Part shown: in pieces, positions 30,021 through 39,180 of the stretch
How positions within the stretch are numbered: the stretch's first letter is position 1
Layout: every line of letters begins with the position of its first letter
NCBI RefSeq assembly: GCF_001429185.1
Contig: NZ_LMIW01000008.1
Span: forward strand, 1,009,169 to 1,073,168
Direction: 5' to 3'
DNA: 64,000 bases
Origin: Terrabacter sp. Root85
GTDB taxonomy: Bacteria; Actinomycetota; Actinomycetes; Actinomycetales; Dermatophilaceae
Translations under genes and position numbers: made by a program
The notes under the pieces: model-generated
Told to the model about the DNA's origin: nothing
Seen by the model: the letters and a program-made list of their open reading frames with translations, nothing else
Databases searched by the model: none

Positions 30021-30859
30021 GCCTTCTTCTCCGTCACGCTGACGCTGAGGATGCTGATCGGGGAGACGGGGGTTCCGTCCGTCGGGCTGGGGGGCAGGGC
30101 CTTGTTCGCGGCGATCTTGTCGACGATGTCGAGGCCCTTGGTCACCTTCCCGAAGATCGTGTAGCCACCGCCGTCGGTGGGCAACTGGGTTTCCTTGTAG
30201 GTGATGAAGAACTGGCCGCCGTTGCTGTTCGGGTCGGAGGTGCGCGCCATGGCGAGCACACCGGTGGGGTACTTCCCGTCCTTGGGCGCGTTCTCGATGC
30301 CGAAGGTGTAGCCCGGGCCGCCCTGACCGGTGCCCGTGGGGTCACCGCACTGGAGGACGTAGATGCCCTCGGTCGTGACGCGGTGGCACGGGCTCGGGGC
30401 CCAGAAGCCGGTCTTGGCCAGGTTGATGAACGAGGCGACGGTCTGCGGCGCCTTCGTCCCGTCGAGCTCGAAGGTGAGGTCGCCGCACGTGGTCCTGACC
30501 GTGGCGACGAAGGTCTTGCCGGCAGCCGTGGCCTTGGCCGGGACCTGCTTCTGCTGCTTCGGGGTCGTCTGGTTCGCCGGGGGAGCGGTGCAGCCGGCCG
30601 CGAGCTTCTGGCCCGCAGCGAGCCCGCCCGAGCTCGTCGGGGTGCTCGCAGGGGTCGTCGACCCGGCCGCGGGGGTGGCGGTGTCGGAGCTGCCGACGAG
30701 CTTGGGCACGACGATGGCCGCAGCGATGACGAGGATGACCGCGAGGATCACACCGAAGACCTGCTTGTCGCGCGTCGAGTCGCTCACCGGCGGCTTGGCG
30801 GTCTTCTGCTGTTCCTCGTGGCGGCGGCGCGCACGTGCGCGTTCCTGCTCTTTGGTCAC
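30017..30859 (-). CDS. Membrane-anchored cyclophilin-type peptidyl-prolyl isomerase
   Basis: A 280-residue protein with a basic cytosolic N-terminus, one transmembrane helix (about residues 35-55), a Ser/Thr/Pro linker, and a cyclophilin domain from about residue 112. The domain has TVASFINLAKTGFW, CHRV and the active-site GGQFFITY. It should catalyse prolyl isomerisation outside the membrane. The GTG start at 30859 has a GAGGAGAGG site just upstream. It overlaps the DUF349 gene by 4 nt. In other actinobacteria a similar cyclophilin also lies beside rel. Confidence 0.9.
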   Translation of the reverse strand: MTKEQERARARRRHEEQQKTAKPPVSDSTRDKQVFGVILAVILVIAAAIVVPKLVGSSDTATPAAGSTTPASTPTSSGGLAAGQKLAAGCTAPPANQTTPKQQKQVPAKATAAGKTFVATVRTTCGDLTFELDGTKAPQTVASFINLAKTGFWAPSPCHRVTTEGIYVLQCGDPTGTGQGGPGYTFGIENAPKDGKYPTGVLAMARTSDPNSNGGQFFITYKETQLPTDGGGYTIFGKVTKGLDIVDKIAANKALPPSPTDGTPVSPISILSVSVTEKKA

Positions 30860-31001
30860 GAACCTCTCCTCGTACGGGCCACATGGGCTGTCCCCGGGCG
30901 TTCGGTCATTTTATGGAACGACTGCGGCGCGCACGCAGCGGGACGGGTCACGAGTCCGTGACATCTCCCCTCCGACGCGCGGATTTGCGCCCGGAAGCCC
31001 T

Positions 31002-31056
31002 GCGGACGGCATACCCAGTGTGTCGGTCCCGAGTCCCGAGGGCGTATGCCGTCCGC
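31002..31056. terminator. Intergenic hairpin with CGGCATAC/GTATGCCG arms
   Basis: A 13-bp perfect stem (31002-31014 with 31044-31056) with a 29-nt loop lies between the divergent cyclophilin and MBL genes, so it is not an ordinary terminator for either. It is the third octamer-bearing hairpin in the window and may be a structural or protein-binding element. Confidence 0.5.
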
Positions 31057-31075
31057 CCCGGTGGTTGTGCGTCGC

Positions 31076-31081
31076 TAGGCT
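31076..31081 (+). promoter_or_regulatory. -10 box (TAGGCT) for the MBL gene
   Basis: TAGGCT ends 6 nt before the GTG at 31088, consistent with a leaderless transcript covering the MBL and hisS genes. Confidence 0.45.
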
Positions 31082-31087
31082 CCCAGC

Positions 31088-31789
31088 GTGCTGACCATTG
31101 CCTTCCCCGCCCAGGCGTTCGACACCAACTGCTACGTGCTCGCCGCGGGTGCCGGGGAGGAGTGCGTCATCGTCGATCCCGGGATCGGCGTGGAGGAGAC
31201 GTTGCGCGAGGTGCTGACGGAGCACCGGCTGAGGCCGGCCGCGGTGCTGCTCACGCACGGGCACGTCGACCACGTCTACTCGGTGACCCCCGTCTGCGGC
31301 GCCGACACGGCTGCCTACATCCACGCGGACGACCGCTACCGCCTGCACGACCTGCTCGGACGCAGCAACCCGGGCCTCGTCGCGATGCTCGAGCAGCAGT
31401 TCGGCGCCGCGGCGACGTGGACCGAGCCGACCAACGTCGTCGAGATCACCGACGGCACCCGGCTGACGCTCGCGGGCATGGAGTTCGACGTGCTCCACGC
31501 CCCCGGCCACACCGAGGGCTCGGTCATGTTCGGCATCGACCGGGTGCCCGACGGCATCCGGGACCAGGTCGACGTCGACCGGACGATGGTGACCGGTGAC
31601 GTGCTCTTCGCCGGCTCGGTGGGCCGCACCGACCTGCCGGGCGGCGACCCGGCCGCGTTGCAGCGCAGCCTGCGCGACGTCGTCCTGCCGCTGCCTGACA
31701 CGACGCTCGTGCTGCCCGGCCACTACCAGGCGACGACCATGGCCCACGAACGCGCCACCAACCCCTACCTGAGAGACTTGCCCGCGTGA
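31088..31789 (+). CDS. Metallo-beta-lactamase-fold hydrolase (glyoxalase II-like)
   Basis: A 233-residue MBL-fold enzyme. The metal-binding motif is THGHVDH (about residues 56-62). Further ligands are the His of APGHTEGS, the Asp of TGDVLFAGSVGR and the His of LPGHYQAT. This is the glyoxalase II / hydroxyacylglutathione hydrolase-like pattern, so thioester hydrolysis is likely, but the substrate is unknown. The gene commonly precedes hisS in actinobacteria; here it overlaps hisS by 4 nt. Confidence 0.88.
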   Translation: MLTIAFPAQAFDTNCYVLAAGAGEECVIVDPGIGVEETLREVLTEHRLRPAAVLLTHGHVDHVYSVTPVCGADTAAYIHADDRYRLHDLLGRSNPGLVAMLEQQFGAAATWTEPTNVVEITDGTRLTLAGMEFDVLHAPGHTEGSVMFGIDRVPDGIRDQVDVDRTMVTGDVLFAGSVGRTDLPGGDPAALQRSLRDVVLPLPDTTLVLPGHYQATTMAHERATNPYLRDLPA

Positions 31790-33135
31790 GCACCCCGCAG
31801 CCCAAGGCCGCCAAGGTCATGCCGATCAGCGGCTTCCCCGAGTACCTCCCGTCCGAGCGCATCGTCGAGCAGCGCTTCCTCGACGTCATCCGGGAGACCT
31901 TCGAGCTGCACGGCTTCTCCTCGGTCGAGACCCGGTCCATCGAGCCGATCGAGCGACTCAGCGCGCAGGGCGAGGACGCCGACAAGGAGATCTACGCCGT
32001 GTCGCGCGTGGCCGGCGGCAGCGACGACGACGCGCGCTGGGGCCTGCACTTCGACATGACCGTGCCGTTCGCGCGCTACGTCCTCGAGAACGCCGGCAAG
32101 CTCTCCTTCCCCTTCCGCCGCTACCAGATCCAGAAGGCGTGGCGTGGGGAGCGACCCCAGGAGGGGCGCTACCGCGAGTTCACCCAGGCGGACATCGACG
32201 TCGTCGACGTGGGGCAGCTCTCGCCGCACTTCGAGGCCGAGATGCCGCTCGTCATCGCCGACGTCTTCAGCCGGTTCCCGGTGGGCGACTTCGTCATCCA
32301 GGTCAACGACCGCAAGATCCCCGACGGCTTCTACCAGGGGATCGGCATCACCGACGTCATCGGGACGCTGCGCATCGTCGACAAGCTCGACAAGATCGGC
32401 CCGGAGAAGGTCAAGGTGCTCCTCGTGGAGTCGGGCACGACGGACGAGCAGGCCGACCAGTGCCTCGCCCTCGCCGCGATCCGCTCGGCCGACCTCGGCT
32501 TCGTCGAGCAGGTCCGGGCCCTCGGCGTCGAGCACCCGCTCCTCGACGAGGGGCTCGACTCCCTGGCCGACGTCATCCGCACCGGCATGGCCCACGCCCC
32601 CGGCAAGCTCGTCGCCGACCTGCGCATCGCACGCGGCCTCGACTACTACACCGGCACCGTCTACGAGACCCAGTTCGTCGGGCACGAGTCGTGGGGGTCG
32701 TTCTGCTCCGGCGGCCGCTACGACGCCCTCGCCAGCGACGGGAAGAACACCTATCCGGGCGTCGGCATCTCCATCGGCGTGACCCGCATCCTCGGCCTGC
32801 TCATCGGCCGCGGGCTCGTCACCGCGTCACGCTCGACGCCTGCCGCCGTGCTCGTCGCCCTGACCGACGACGAGTCGCGCGAGGGTGCGGTCGCCGTGGC
32901 CACGGCCCTGCGCCGCCGCGGGATCGCCTGCGAGGTCGCACCGTCGGCAGCCCGCTTCGGCAAGCAGATCCGCTACGCCGAGCGTCGCGGCATCCCCTAC
33001 GTGTGGTTCCCCGGGGCGGGGGAGTCCGGCGACGAGGTCAAGGACATCCGCAGCGGCGAGCAGGTCCCGGCCACCGCCGACGCGTGGACCCCGCCGGCTG
33101 ACGACCTCGTGCCGCAGGTCACGCGAGCCGACTGA
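31786..33135 (+). CDS. hisS: Histidyl-tRNA synthetase
   Basis: A 449-residue class II histidine-tRNA ligase. Motif 1 is replaced in style by PISGFPEYLPSERIVE. Motif 2 is KAWRGERPQEGRYREF, the histidine-specific motif is RIARGLDYYTGTVYE, motif 3 is VGISIGVTRI, and a C-terminal anticodon-binding domain follows from about residue 340. Motif 2 departs from the usual FRYERPQ form, as does the N-terminus, which suggests the divergent HisRS lineage found in some actinobacteria. It starts at GTG 31786 coupled to the MBL gene. Confidence 0.93.
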   Translation: MSTPQPKAAKVMPISGFPEYLPSERIVEQRFLDVIRETFELHGFSSVETRSIEPIERLSAQGEDADKEIYAVSRVAGGSDDDARWGLHFDMTVPFARYVLENAGKLSFPFRRYQIQKAWRGERPQEGRYREFTQADIDVVDVGQLSPHFEAEMPLVIADVFSRFPVGDFVIQVNDRKIPDGFYQGIGITDVIGTLRIVDKLDKIGPEKVKVLLVESGTTDEQADQCLALAAIRSADLGFVEQVRALGVEHPLLDEGLDSLADVIRTGMAHAPGKLVADLRIARGLDYYTGTVYETQFVGHESWGSFCSGGRYDALASDGKNTYPGVGISIGVTRILGLLIGRGLVTASRSTPAAVLVALTDDESREGAVAVATALRRRGIACEVAPSAARFGKQIRYAERRGIPYVWFPGAGESGDEVKDIRSGEQVPATADAWTPPADDLVPQVTRAD

Positions 33136-33166
33136 CCCGAGGTGCGCGACCGACCGCGTGCGGAGG

Positions 33167-33778
33167 TCAGGTGCCGGGCGGCGGGCGCAGGCCCTGGTCA
33201 CGCAGCTCGAGCAGGGCGAGCTCCCGAATGACCTCACGGTCCTGGCGCCGCCACGCCCCGGCGGGGTCGTCGGAGACGCGGGCCAGTGCACGCATCGGCT
33301 GCGTCGCCATCGCACGGAGGGCGAAGAGGTCGAGGTCCTCACCGGCATCGATGAAGCGCTGCGACTGGGTCGCGTTGCGCACGAAGCGAACCCGGACGTA
33401 GAGCCAGACCGCGAGGACGAGGACGATCGGCACGAGCGCCAGGGCGATCCCGAGCCCGAGGGCGAGCGTGTCGACCGTGTCGGCCATCGACGTCCCGGCC
33501 TGCTGGAGCGTCGTGCCGGACCCGGCGGCCTGGGTCAGCCACGTCTTCAGCTGGTCACCCACGAGCGGCAGCTGCCCGGCCTGGTCGCCCGCGCCCGTGA
33601 GGGCCCCGTTGACGGACTTCCCGGCCGACGTGATCGAGTCCGCAGGGGCACGCAGCTGCTCGACCGTGTCGTGGACCTGGCGACCGGCATACACCCAGAG
33701 GCCGATCCACAGGAGCATGAGCACGTCGGACAGCAGCTGTCGGGTGCGTCGGGCGGGGGTGTCTGCGTAGAGCTTCAC
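33167..33778 (-). CDS. Two-helix membrane protein with soluble middle domain
   Basis: A 203-residue membrane protein: helix at about residues 15-33, an extracytoplasmic stretch with small helices (about 35-110), a second helix at about 112-133, and a cytosolic C-terminus with many charged residues. I do not recognise the family. The GTG at 33778 overlaps the stop of the upstream small membrane gene by 4 nt, so both are made together. The frame is open much further upstream, but that portion is a shadow of the neighbour. Confidence 0.65.
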   Translation of the reverse strand: MKLYADTPARRTRQLLSDVLMLLWIGLWVYAGRQVHDTVEQLRAPADSITSAGKSVNGALTGAGDQAGQLPLVGDQLKTWLTQAAGSGTTLQQAGTSMADTVDTLALGLGIALALVPIVLVLAVWLYVRVRFVRNATQSQRFIDAGEDLDLFALRAMATQPMRALARVSDDPAGAWRRQDREVIRELALLELRDQGLRPPPGT

Positions 33779-34146
33779 GGGCCCATGTTGGCGAAGACGA
33801 CGACGAAGAACACGACGAGGGCGATGAAAGCGGCGAATCCTCCCACCAGGGAGGCCACGAGGAAGCCCCCCGCGAACGAGCGAAGTGCCGGGAGAGCCGT
33901 GGCCGCCGCCGCGACCGCGAGGCCGATCACGAGCAGCACGAACGCCTCGGGTGGCTCCACGCCCTGGAAGATCGGCCCCCAGACGGCTGCCACGGCGAAG
34001 AGCACGCCGGCGACGACGCCCTGGCGCCGCGTCAGCACGATGGCGCCCCCGCCCGGCCACCGCGCGGGCCTCCGCTGCCTCGGCGGCCGTGAACCGGCCG
34101 GCGCCACCGGCCAGCTGTATCCCTCGTGCGCCGGCGGATCGGTCAC
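33775..34146 (-). CDS. Small four-helix membrane protein
   Basis: A 123-residue protein with a basic, Pro/Arg-rich N-terminus and about three to four hydrophobic segments from residue 40 to the end. The GTG at 34146 is chosen because an AAGGAGG site sits 4 nt upstream; a longer start at 34194 lacks one. Family unknown. Forms a two-gene operon with the next membrane protein. Confidence 0.65.
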   Translation of the reverse strand: MTDPPAHEGYSWPVAPAGSRPPRQRRPARWPGGGAIVLTRRQGVVAGVLFAVAAVWGPIFQGVEPPEAFVLLVIGLAVAAAATALPALRSFAGGFLVASLVGGFAAFIALVVFFVVVFANMGP

Positions 34147-34348
34147 GGCCCCTCCTTCTCCGAGCTCGTCGGCCGCGGATGGCGGTGACCACACTGTGGC
34201 ACGAGGCCGGGCCGGTCAGCGGCAGTTGCAGGAGGTCGTGACCGGGCCGTGACACCCATGGATACAGTGGGCTCGCGGCCCCTGCGGGCCTCTTCTCACC
34301 ACGGCAACGGCGCCATGGTCGAGTCAGTCCGGAAGGAAGTGCAGCAGC

Positions 34349-35464
34349 ATGAAGGTCGGCATCCCCCGCGAGGTCAAGAACCACGAGTACCGCGTGGCCA
34401 TCACCCCCTCAGGCGTCCACGAGCTCACCGAGAACGGTCACGACGTCATCGTGGAGAAGGACGCCGGTGTCGGTTCGCAGATCAGCGACGACGACTACGT
34501 CGCGGCAGGCGCCCGCATCCTCGGCTCCGCCGACGACGTCTGGGGCGAGGCGGAGATGGTGCTCAAGGTCAAGGAGCCCGTGGCCGAGGAGTACCACCGG
34601 ATGCGCGAGGGCCTGACCCTCTTCACGTACCTGCACCTCGCGGCCGACAAACCGCTCACCGAGGAGCTCGTCAAGCGCAAGGTCACCGGCATCGCCTACG
34701 AGACCGTGCAGCTGCCATCCGGGGCCCTGCCGCTGCTCTACCCGATGTCCGAGGTGGCCGGCTGTCTCGCCCCGCAGGTCGGTGCCCACGCGCTGATGCG
34801 CGCCCAGGGCGGCCGCGGCGTGCTCATGGGCGGCGTCGGTGGCGTGGCCAACGCCAAGGTCGTCATCCTCGGTGCCGGCGTGTCGGGCCAGAACGCCGCC
34901 AACATCGCGCTCGGCATGGGTGCCGACGTCACGCTGCTCGACACCGACCTCGACAAGCTGCGGATGTCCTTCTGGCGCTACGAGAACCAGGTCCACGGCC
35001 TCGCGTCCAACCGCCTCACGGTGCAGCAGCAGGTCCAGGAGGCCGACATGGTCATCGGGGCCGTGCTCATCCCCGGTGCGGCCGCCCCCAAGCTCGTCTC
35101 CAACGAGCTCGTCTCCCAGATGAAGCCGGGCTCCGTGCTCGTCGACATCGCCATCGACCAGGGCGGCTGCTTCGAGGACAGCCACGCCACGACGCACGCC
35201 GACCCCACCTACACGGTGCACAACTCGGTCTTCTACTGCGTCGCGAACATGCCCGGCGCCGTGCCCAACACGTCCACCTACGCGCTGACGAACTCGACGC
35301 TGCCGTATGCCGTGAAGCTCGCCAACCAGGGGTGGCGCGACGCGCTGCGCGCCGACCACGCGCTCGGACTCGGTCTCAACACGCACGACGGGCACGTCAC
35401 GTACGCCGGCGTCGCGGAGGCCCACGGCATGACGTCGGTTGGTCTCGACGAGGCCCTGTCCTGA
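34349..35464 (+). CDS. ald: Alanine dehydrogenase
   Basis: A 371-residue NAD-dependent enzyme that interconverts alanine with pyruvate and ammonia. It starts [17 protein letters not shown], has the substrate Lys in [12 protein letters not shown], the NAD-binding [18 protein letters not shown] (about residues 174-191), and the conserved [16 protein letters not shown] segment. A GGAAGGA site precedes the ATG. A TACAGT box at 34263-34268 may be the -10 element. No regulator gene is adjacent. The final four bases overlap xerD. Confidence 0.95.
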   Translation: MKVGIPREVKNHEYRVAITPSGVHELTENGHDVIVEKDAGVGSQISDDDYVAAGARILGSADDVWGEAEMVLKVKEPVAEEYHRMREGLTLFTYLHLAADKPLTEELVKRKVTGIAYETVQLPSGALPLLYPMSEVAGCLAPQVGAHALMRAQGGRGVLMGGVGGVANAKVVILGAGVSGQNAANIALGMGADVTLLDTDLDKLRMSFWRYENQVHGLASNRLTVQQQVQEADMVIGAVLIPGAAAPKLVSNELVSQMKPGSVLVDIAIDQGGCFEDSHATTHADPTYTVHNSVFYCVANMPGAVPNTSTYALTNSTLPYAVKLANQGWRDALRADHALGLGLNTHDGHVTYAGVAEAHGMTSVGLDEALS

Positions 35465-36447
35465 CCGAGCAGGTCGTCACCGAGCCACCCGCGGCACGGC
35501 CCTCGCGCCTCGAGCGCGACGTCCGCGGGTGGCTCGACCACGTCCGCGTCGAGAAGGGCGCGTCCGACAACACCCTCAAGTCCTACGCCCGCGACCTGCG
35601 CTCCTACGCAGCGTTCCTGGCGGCCAAGGGGATCGACGACCCGAGCCGGGTCACCGAGGCCGACGTCACCGACTTCCTCGCCTCCCTGCGCGAGCGCGGG
35701 CTCGCGGCCTCGTCCGCGGCCCGCACGCTCGTCGCCGTGCGCGGCTTCCACCGGTTCCTCGCGCTCGAGGGCGAGGTCGCCGGCGACCCGGCGGCCAACG
35801 TCGCCCCGCCCAAGCCACCCGCCCGGCTGCCCAAGGCGATCCCGATCGAGGCCGTGGAACGGCTGCTCGCGGCGGCATCGGTCGGCGACACGCCCGAGTC
35901 ACTGCGCGACCGTGCCCTCCTCGAGGTCCTCTACGGCGTCGGCGCCCGCATCAGCGAGGCCGTCGACCTCGACGTCGACGACATCGAGACCGCCGGACCC
36001 GCAGACGGCTCCGGGACCGCCCCGAACGGCGGGGGAGTGGCGTCCGTCCGGCTGCACGGCAAGGGTGGCAAGGAGCGCGTCGTCCCCGTCGGCCGCTACG
36101 CGGTCGAGGCCGTGACGGCATACCTCGTCCGGGGCCGTCCGGCCCTCGCCACGCACGGACAAGGGGGGCCGGCGCTCTTCCTCAACCAGCGGGGGGCGCG
36201 CCTCTCGCGGCAGTCGGCCTGGGCGATCATCCGCCGCGCCGCCGAGCGGGCCGACCTCACCGAGCACGTGTCGCCCCACACGCTGCGCCACTCCTTCGCC
36301 ACCCACCTGCTCGACGGCGGGGCGGACGTCCGCGTCGTCCAGGAGCTGCTCGGGCACGCCTCCGTGACCACCACCCAGATCTACACGATGGTGTCGGTCC
36401 ACCGACTCCGCGAGGTCTATGCGGGCGCCCACCCCCGTGCCCGCTGA
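35461..36447 (+). CDS. xerD: Tyrosine recombinase XerD
   Basis: A 328-residue site-specific recombinase acting on chromosome dimers at dif. An N-terminal SAM-like domain (about 20-105) is followed by the catalytic domain with Arg (GARISEAV), Lys (HGKGGKERV), [21 protein letters not shown] and the Tyr nucleophile in IYTMVS. A Gly/Pro-rich insertion sits at about residues 175-195. No ATG, GTG or TTG lies in frame near the N-terminus. The best start is CTG 35461, overlapping the ald stop as CTGA, analogous to the ATGA/GTGA couplings elsewhere. It precedes parA and scpAB, the usual XerD context. Confidence 0.9.
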   Translation: MTEQVVTEPPAARPSRLERDVRGWLDHVRVEKGASDNTLKSYARDLRSYAAFLAAKGIDDPSRVTEADVTDFLASLRERGLAASSAARTLVAVRGFHRFLALEGEVAGDPAANVAPPKPPARLPKAIPIEAVERLLAAASVGDTPESLRDRALLEVLYGVGARISEAVDLDVDDIETAGPADGSGTAPNGGGVASVRLHGKGGKERVVPVGRYAVEAVTAYLVRGRPALATHGQGGPALFLNQRGARLSRQSAWAIIRRAAERADLTEHVSPHTLRHSFATHLLDGGADVRVVQELLGHASVTTTQIYTMVSVHRLREVYAGAHPRAR

Positions 36448-36507
36448 TAAGGTCACACGTGATCAGCGCGAGGCTGACCGCAGCATCCCAGGGCAAGGCC
36501 GAGCGGA

Positions 36508-37488
36508 GTGGAACACCCGGTGAACGAGGAGTCACACGACACCATGCAGTCCGTGCCGTCCGAGGACCTCGACCAGCCCCGACAGAGTCCGGTCGGTGCC
36601 GCCCCGCGGGTCGCCCACCTGCCCGGCACCGAGTCCGCCGGCTCCGGGGCCATGGGCCCGACCGGCCGTCCGCTGCCCGACTTCCCGACCCCCGTGCCGC
36701 TCTCGAGCCACGGGCCCGCGCGCATCATCGCCATGTGCAACCAGAAGGGCGGCGTCGGCAAGACGACGACGACGATCAACCTCGGTGCCGCGCTGGCCGA
36801 GCTCGGTCGCAAGGTCCTCGTCATCGACTTCGACCCGCAGGGTGCGCTCTCCGTCGGTCTCGGCGTCAACGCGCAGGAGCTCGACACGACGATCTACAAC
36901 CTCCTCGTCGAGCGCGGCCACGAGATCCACGACGTCATCCAGCAGACGCGCACGCCCAACCTCGACCTCGTGCCGGCCAACATCGACCTGTCCGCGGCCG
37001 AGGTCCAGCTCGTCGGTGAGGTCGCCCGCGAGCAGATCCTCGCCCGCGTCCTGCGCCCCGTCGTCGACGAGTACGACCTCGTCCTCATCGACTGCCAGCC
37101 GTCGCTCGGCCTGCTCACGGTCAACGCCCTGACGGCCGCGCACGGCGTCATCATCCCGCTCGAGTGCGAGTTCTTCGCGATGCGCGGCGTCGCCCTGCTC
37201 ATCGACACGATCGACAAGATCACCGACCGGCTCAACCCGCGCCTGCAGGTCGACGGCATCCTCGCCACCATGTACGACAGCCGGACCCTGCACAGCCGGG
37301 AGGTCGTGCGCTCGGTCGTCGACCACTTCGGCGAGCAGGTCTTCCACACGGTGATCAGCCGCACCGTGAAGTTCCCCGACGCGACCCTGGCCGCCGAGCC
37401 GATCACGTCCTACTCGTCCGAGCACTCCGGTGCCAACGCCTACCGCCAGCTCGCCCGTGAGCTCATCGCGCGCGGCGGCGCGGCCTGA
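36508..37488 (+). CDS. ParA-family chromosome partitioning ATPase
   Basis: A 326-residue deviant-Walker ATPase: CNQKGGVGKTTTT (about residues 77-89), FDPQGALSVGLG, and the Walker B-like VLIDCQPSLGLLT. The first 70 residues are a Pro/Ser-rich extension. It lies beside xerD, scpA and scpB, so it is the second, orphan ParA-like protein of the segregation cluster (like Rv1708) rather than the parAB pair near the origin. The start is uncertain: GTG 36508, GTG 36520 or ATG 36544 are all possible. A TAAGGT box at 36450 may drive it. Confidence 0.88.
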   Translation: MEHPVNEESHDTMQSVPSEDLDQPRQSPVGAAPRVAHLPGTESAGSGAMGPTGRPLPDFPTPVPLSSHGPARIIAMCNQKGGVGKTTTTINLGAALAELGRKVLVIDFDPQGALSVGLGVNAQELDTTIYNLLVERGHEIHDVIQQTRTPNLDLVPANIDLSAAEVQLVGEVAREQILARVLRPVVDEYDLVLIDCQPSLGLLTVNALTAAHGVIIPLECEFFAMRGVALLIDTIDKITDRLNPRLQVDGILATMYDSRTLHSREVVRSVVDHFGEQVFHTVISRTVKFPDATLAAEPITSYSSEHSGANAYRQLARELIARGGAA

Positions 37489-37502
37489 TCCGCAGTGATC
37501 TG

Positions 37503-38531
37503 ATGACCGAGCAGGACACCGTCGACCGCCCCGCGGTCGACGCCGACGACGCTGCCGTGCCCCCGGACCCGATGGTCGAGGTAGCACCAGCCCAGGAGCT
37601 GACGCCCGGCGGTGTCATCACGCGACGCTCTGCAGCCCCCTTCGAGGTGCACCTCGACGTCTTCTCCGGGCCCTTCGACCTCCTGCTCGGCCTCATCAGC
37701 AAGCACAAGCTCGACATCACCGAGGTCGCCCTCGCCAAGGTCACCGACGAGTTCGTCGCGCACATCAAGACCGCCCAGGCAGCCAACAGCGACTGGGACC
37801 TCGGCCAGGCCTCGGAGTTCCTCCTCATCGCGGCGACCCTGCTCGACCTCAAGGCCTCGCGCCTGCTCCCGCAGTCGGGCCCCCAGGACGACGAGGACCT
37901 CGCGCTCATCGAGGCGCGTGACCTGCTCTTCGCCCGGCTCCTGCAGTACCGCGCCTACAAGGACATCGCGGCCACCTTCCGTGAGCGGATGGCCACGGCC
38001 GGCCGCATCACCCCGCGCCAGGCCGGTCTCGAGCCGGAGTTCGCGGCACTGCTGCCCGAGCTCGTCATCGCCATCACACCCGAGCAGTTCGCGATGATCG
38101 CCGCCCGGGCGATGACGCCGAAGGTGGCGCCCACCGTCGGGCTCGAGCACCTCCACGCACCGCAGGTCAGCGTCCGGGAGCAGGCGGCGATCATCGTCGA
38201 GCGCCTGCGCCACCGCGGACAGGTCTCGTTCCGCAGCCTCGTGGCCGACGCCGACAGCACCCTCGTCATCGTGGCGCGCTTCCTCGCCCTGCTCGAGCTG
38301 TTCAAGGAGGCGGCGATCGCCTTCGAGCAGGCCGAGGCGCTCGGCGAGCTCGACATCCGCTGGACGGGCACCGACGACGGCGACATCGCCATCGACGACG
38401 AGTTCGACGAGGACGACGAGGACGACGAGAACGAGGACGACGTCGAGGGCGCCGAGGGTGACGCGCCGACGCCGGACACCGAGCAGACGGGTGGCGACGC
38501 CACCTCACGAAGAGGAGCAGACGATGAGTGA
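37503..38531 (+). CDS. scpA: Segregation and condensation protein A
   Basis: A 342-residue kleisin that bridges the SMC heads. The N-terminal domain begins near residue 46 (FEVHLDVFSGPFDLLLGLI, typical of ScpA) and the winged-helix C-terminal domain ends near residue 285 (VIVARFLALLELFKEAAI). The last 45 residues are a strongly acidic tail of Asp and Glu. It starts 15 nt after the parA-like gene and overlaps scpB by 8 nt. Confidence 0.94.
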   Translation: MTEQDTVDRPAVDADDAAVPPDPMVEVAPAQELTPGGVITRRSAAPFEVHLDVFSGPFDLLLGLISKHKLDITEVALAKVTDEFVAHIKTAQAANSDWDLGQASEFLLIAATLLDLKASRLLPQSGPQDDEDLALIEARDLLFARLLQYRAYKDIAATFRERMATAGRITPRQAGLEPEFAALLPELVIAITPEQFAMIAARAMTPKVAPTVGLEHLHAPQVSVREQAAIIVERLRHRGQVSFRSLVADADSTLVIVARFLALLELFKEAAIAFEQAEALGELDIRWTGTDDGDIAIDDEFDEDDEDDENEDDVEGAEGDAPTPDTEQTGGDATSRRGADDE

Positions 38532-39180
38532 CCAGTCGGCGCAGGGGCCCGACGCGACCGTCGAGCCCGAGGTGCTCGGCGACCGCGAGGGTGCCGACGA
38601 GCAGATCGCCTTCGACATCAACGACTTCCCGGGCGGAGCCCGCTCGGCGCTCGAGGCCGTGCTCATGGTCGTCGACGAGCCGGTGACCGAGGTCGCCCTC
38701 GCGTCGGCACTCGAGCTGCCCGTCGACGACGTGCGGGTCCATCTGCACGCCCTCGAGGAGGAGTATGCCGCCGCGCAGCGCGGGTTCACCCTCCGCAGCG
38801 TGGCGGGCGGATGGCGCGTCTACAGCCGGTCCGACTTCGCGCCCGTGGTCGAGAAGTTCGTCCTCGACGGCCAGCAGGCCAAGCTGACCCAGGCCTCGCT
38901 CGAGACGCTCGCCGTCATCGCCTACCGCCAGCCGGTCTCCCGCGCCCGCGTCAGTGCCGTCCGCGGCGTCAACGTCGACGGCGTCGTCCGCACGCTGGCG
39001 TCGCGCGGCCTCATCGAGGAGGTCGAGGACGTGGGCGAGAGCGGTGCCATGCTCTTCCGCACGACCCCCTACTTCCTCCAGCGGATGGGACTGTCGTCGC
39101 TCGACGACCTCCCGGCGTTGGCGCCCTACCTCCCGGACGCCGACGTCATCGACGAGCTCATCGAGGAAGGACACGCATGA
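38524..39180 (+). CDS. scpB: Segregation and condensation protein B
   Basis: A 218-residue winged-helix dimer that binds ScpA. Landmarks are RSALEAVLMVVDEPV, LTQASLETLAVIAYRQPV, and GLIEEVEDVG with FFLQ-like YFLQRMGL. The ATG at 38524 follows a GAGGAG site within the scpA 3' end, and the frame upstream is not meaningful. Coupled to rluB by ATGA. Confidence 0.94.
   Translation: MSDQSAQGPDATVEPEVLGDREGADEQIAFDINDFPGGARSALEAVLMVVDEPVTEVALASALELPVDDVRVHLHALEEEYAAAQRGFTLRSVAGGWRVYSRSDFAPVVEKFVLDGQQAKLTQASLETLAVIAYRQPVSRARVSAVRGVNVDGVVRTLASRGLIEEVEDVGESGAMLFRTTPYFLQRMGLSSLDDLPALAPYLPDADVIDELIEEGHA

Noticed and set aside
34249-35460. xerD frame extended upstream through ald
   Set aside because: That part is the ald gene read in another frame; recombinase homology begins only near 35461.
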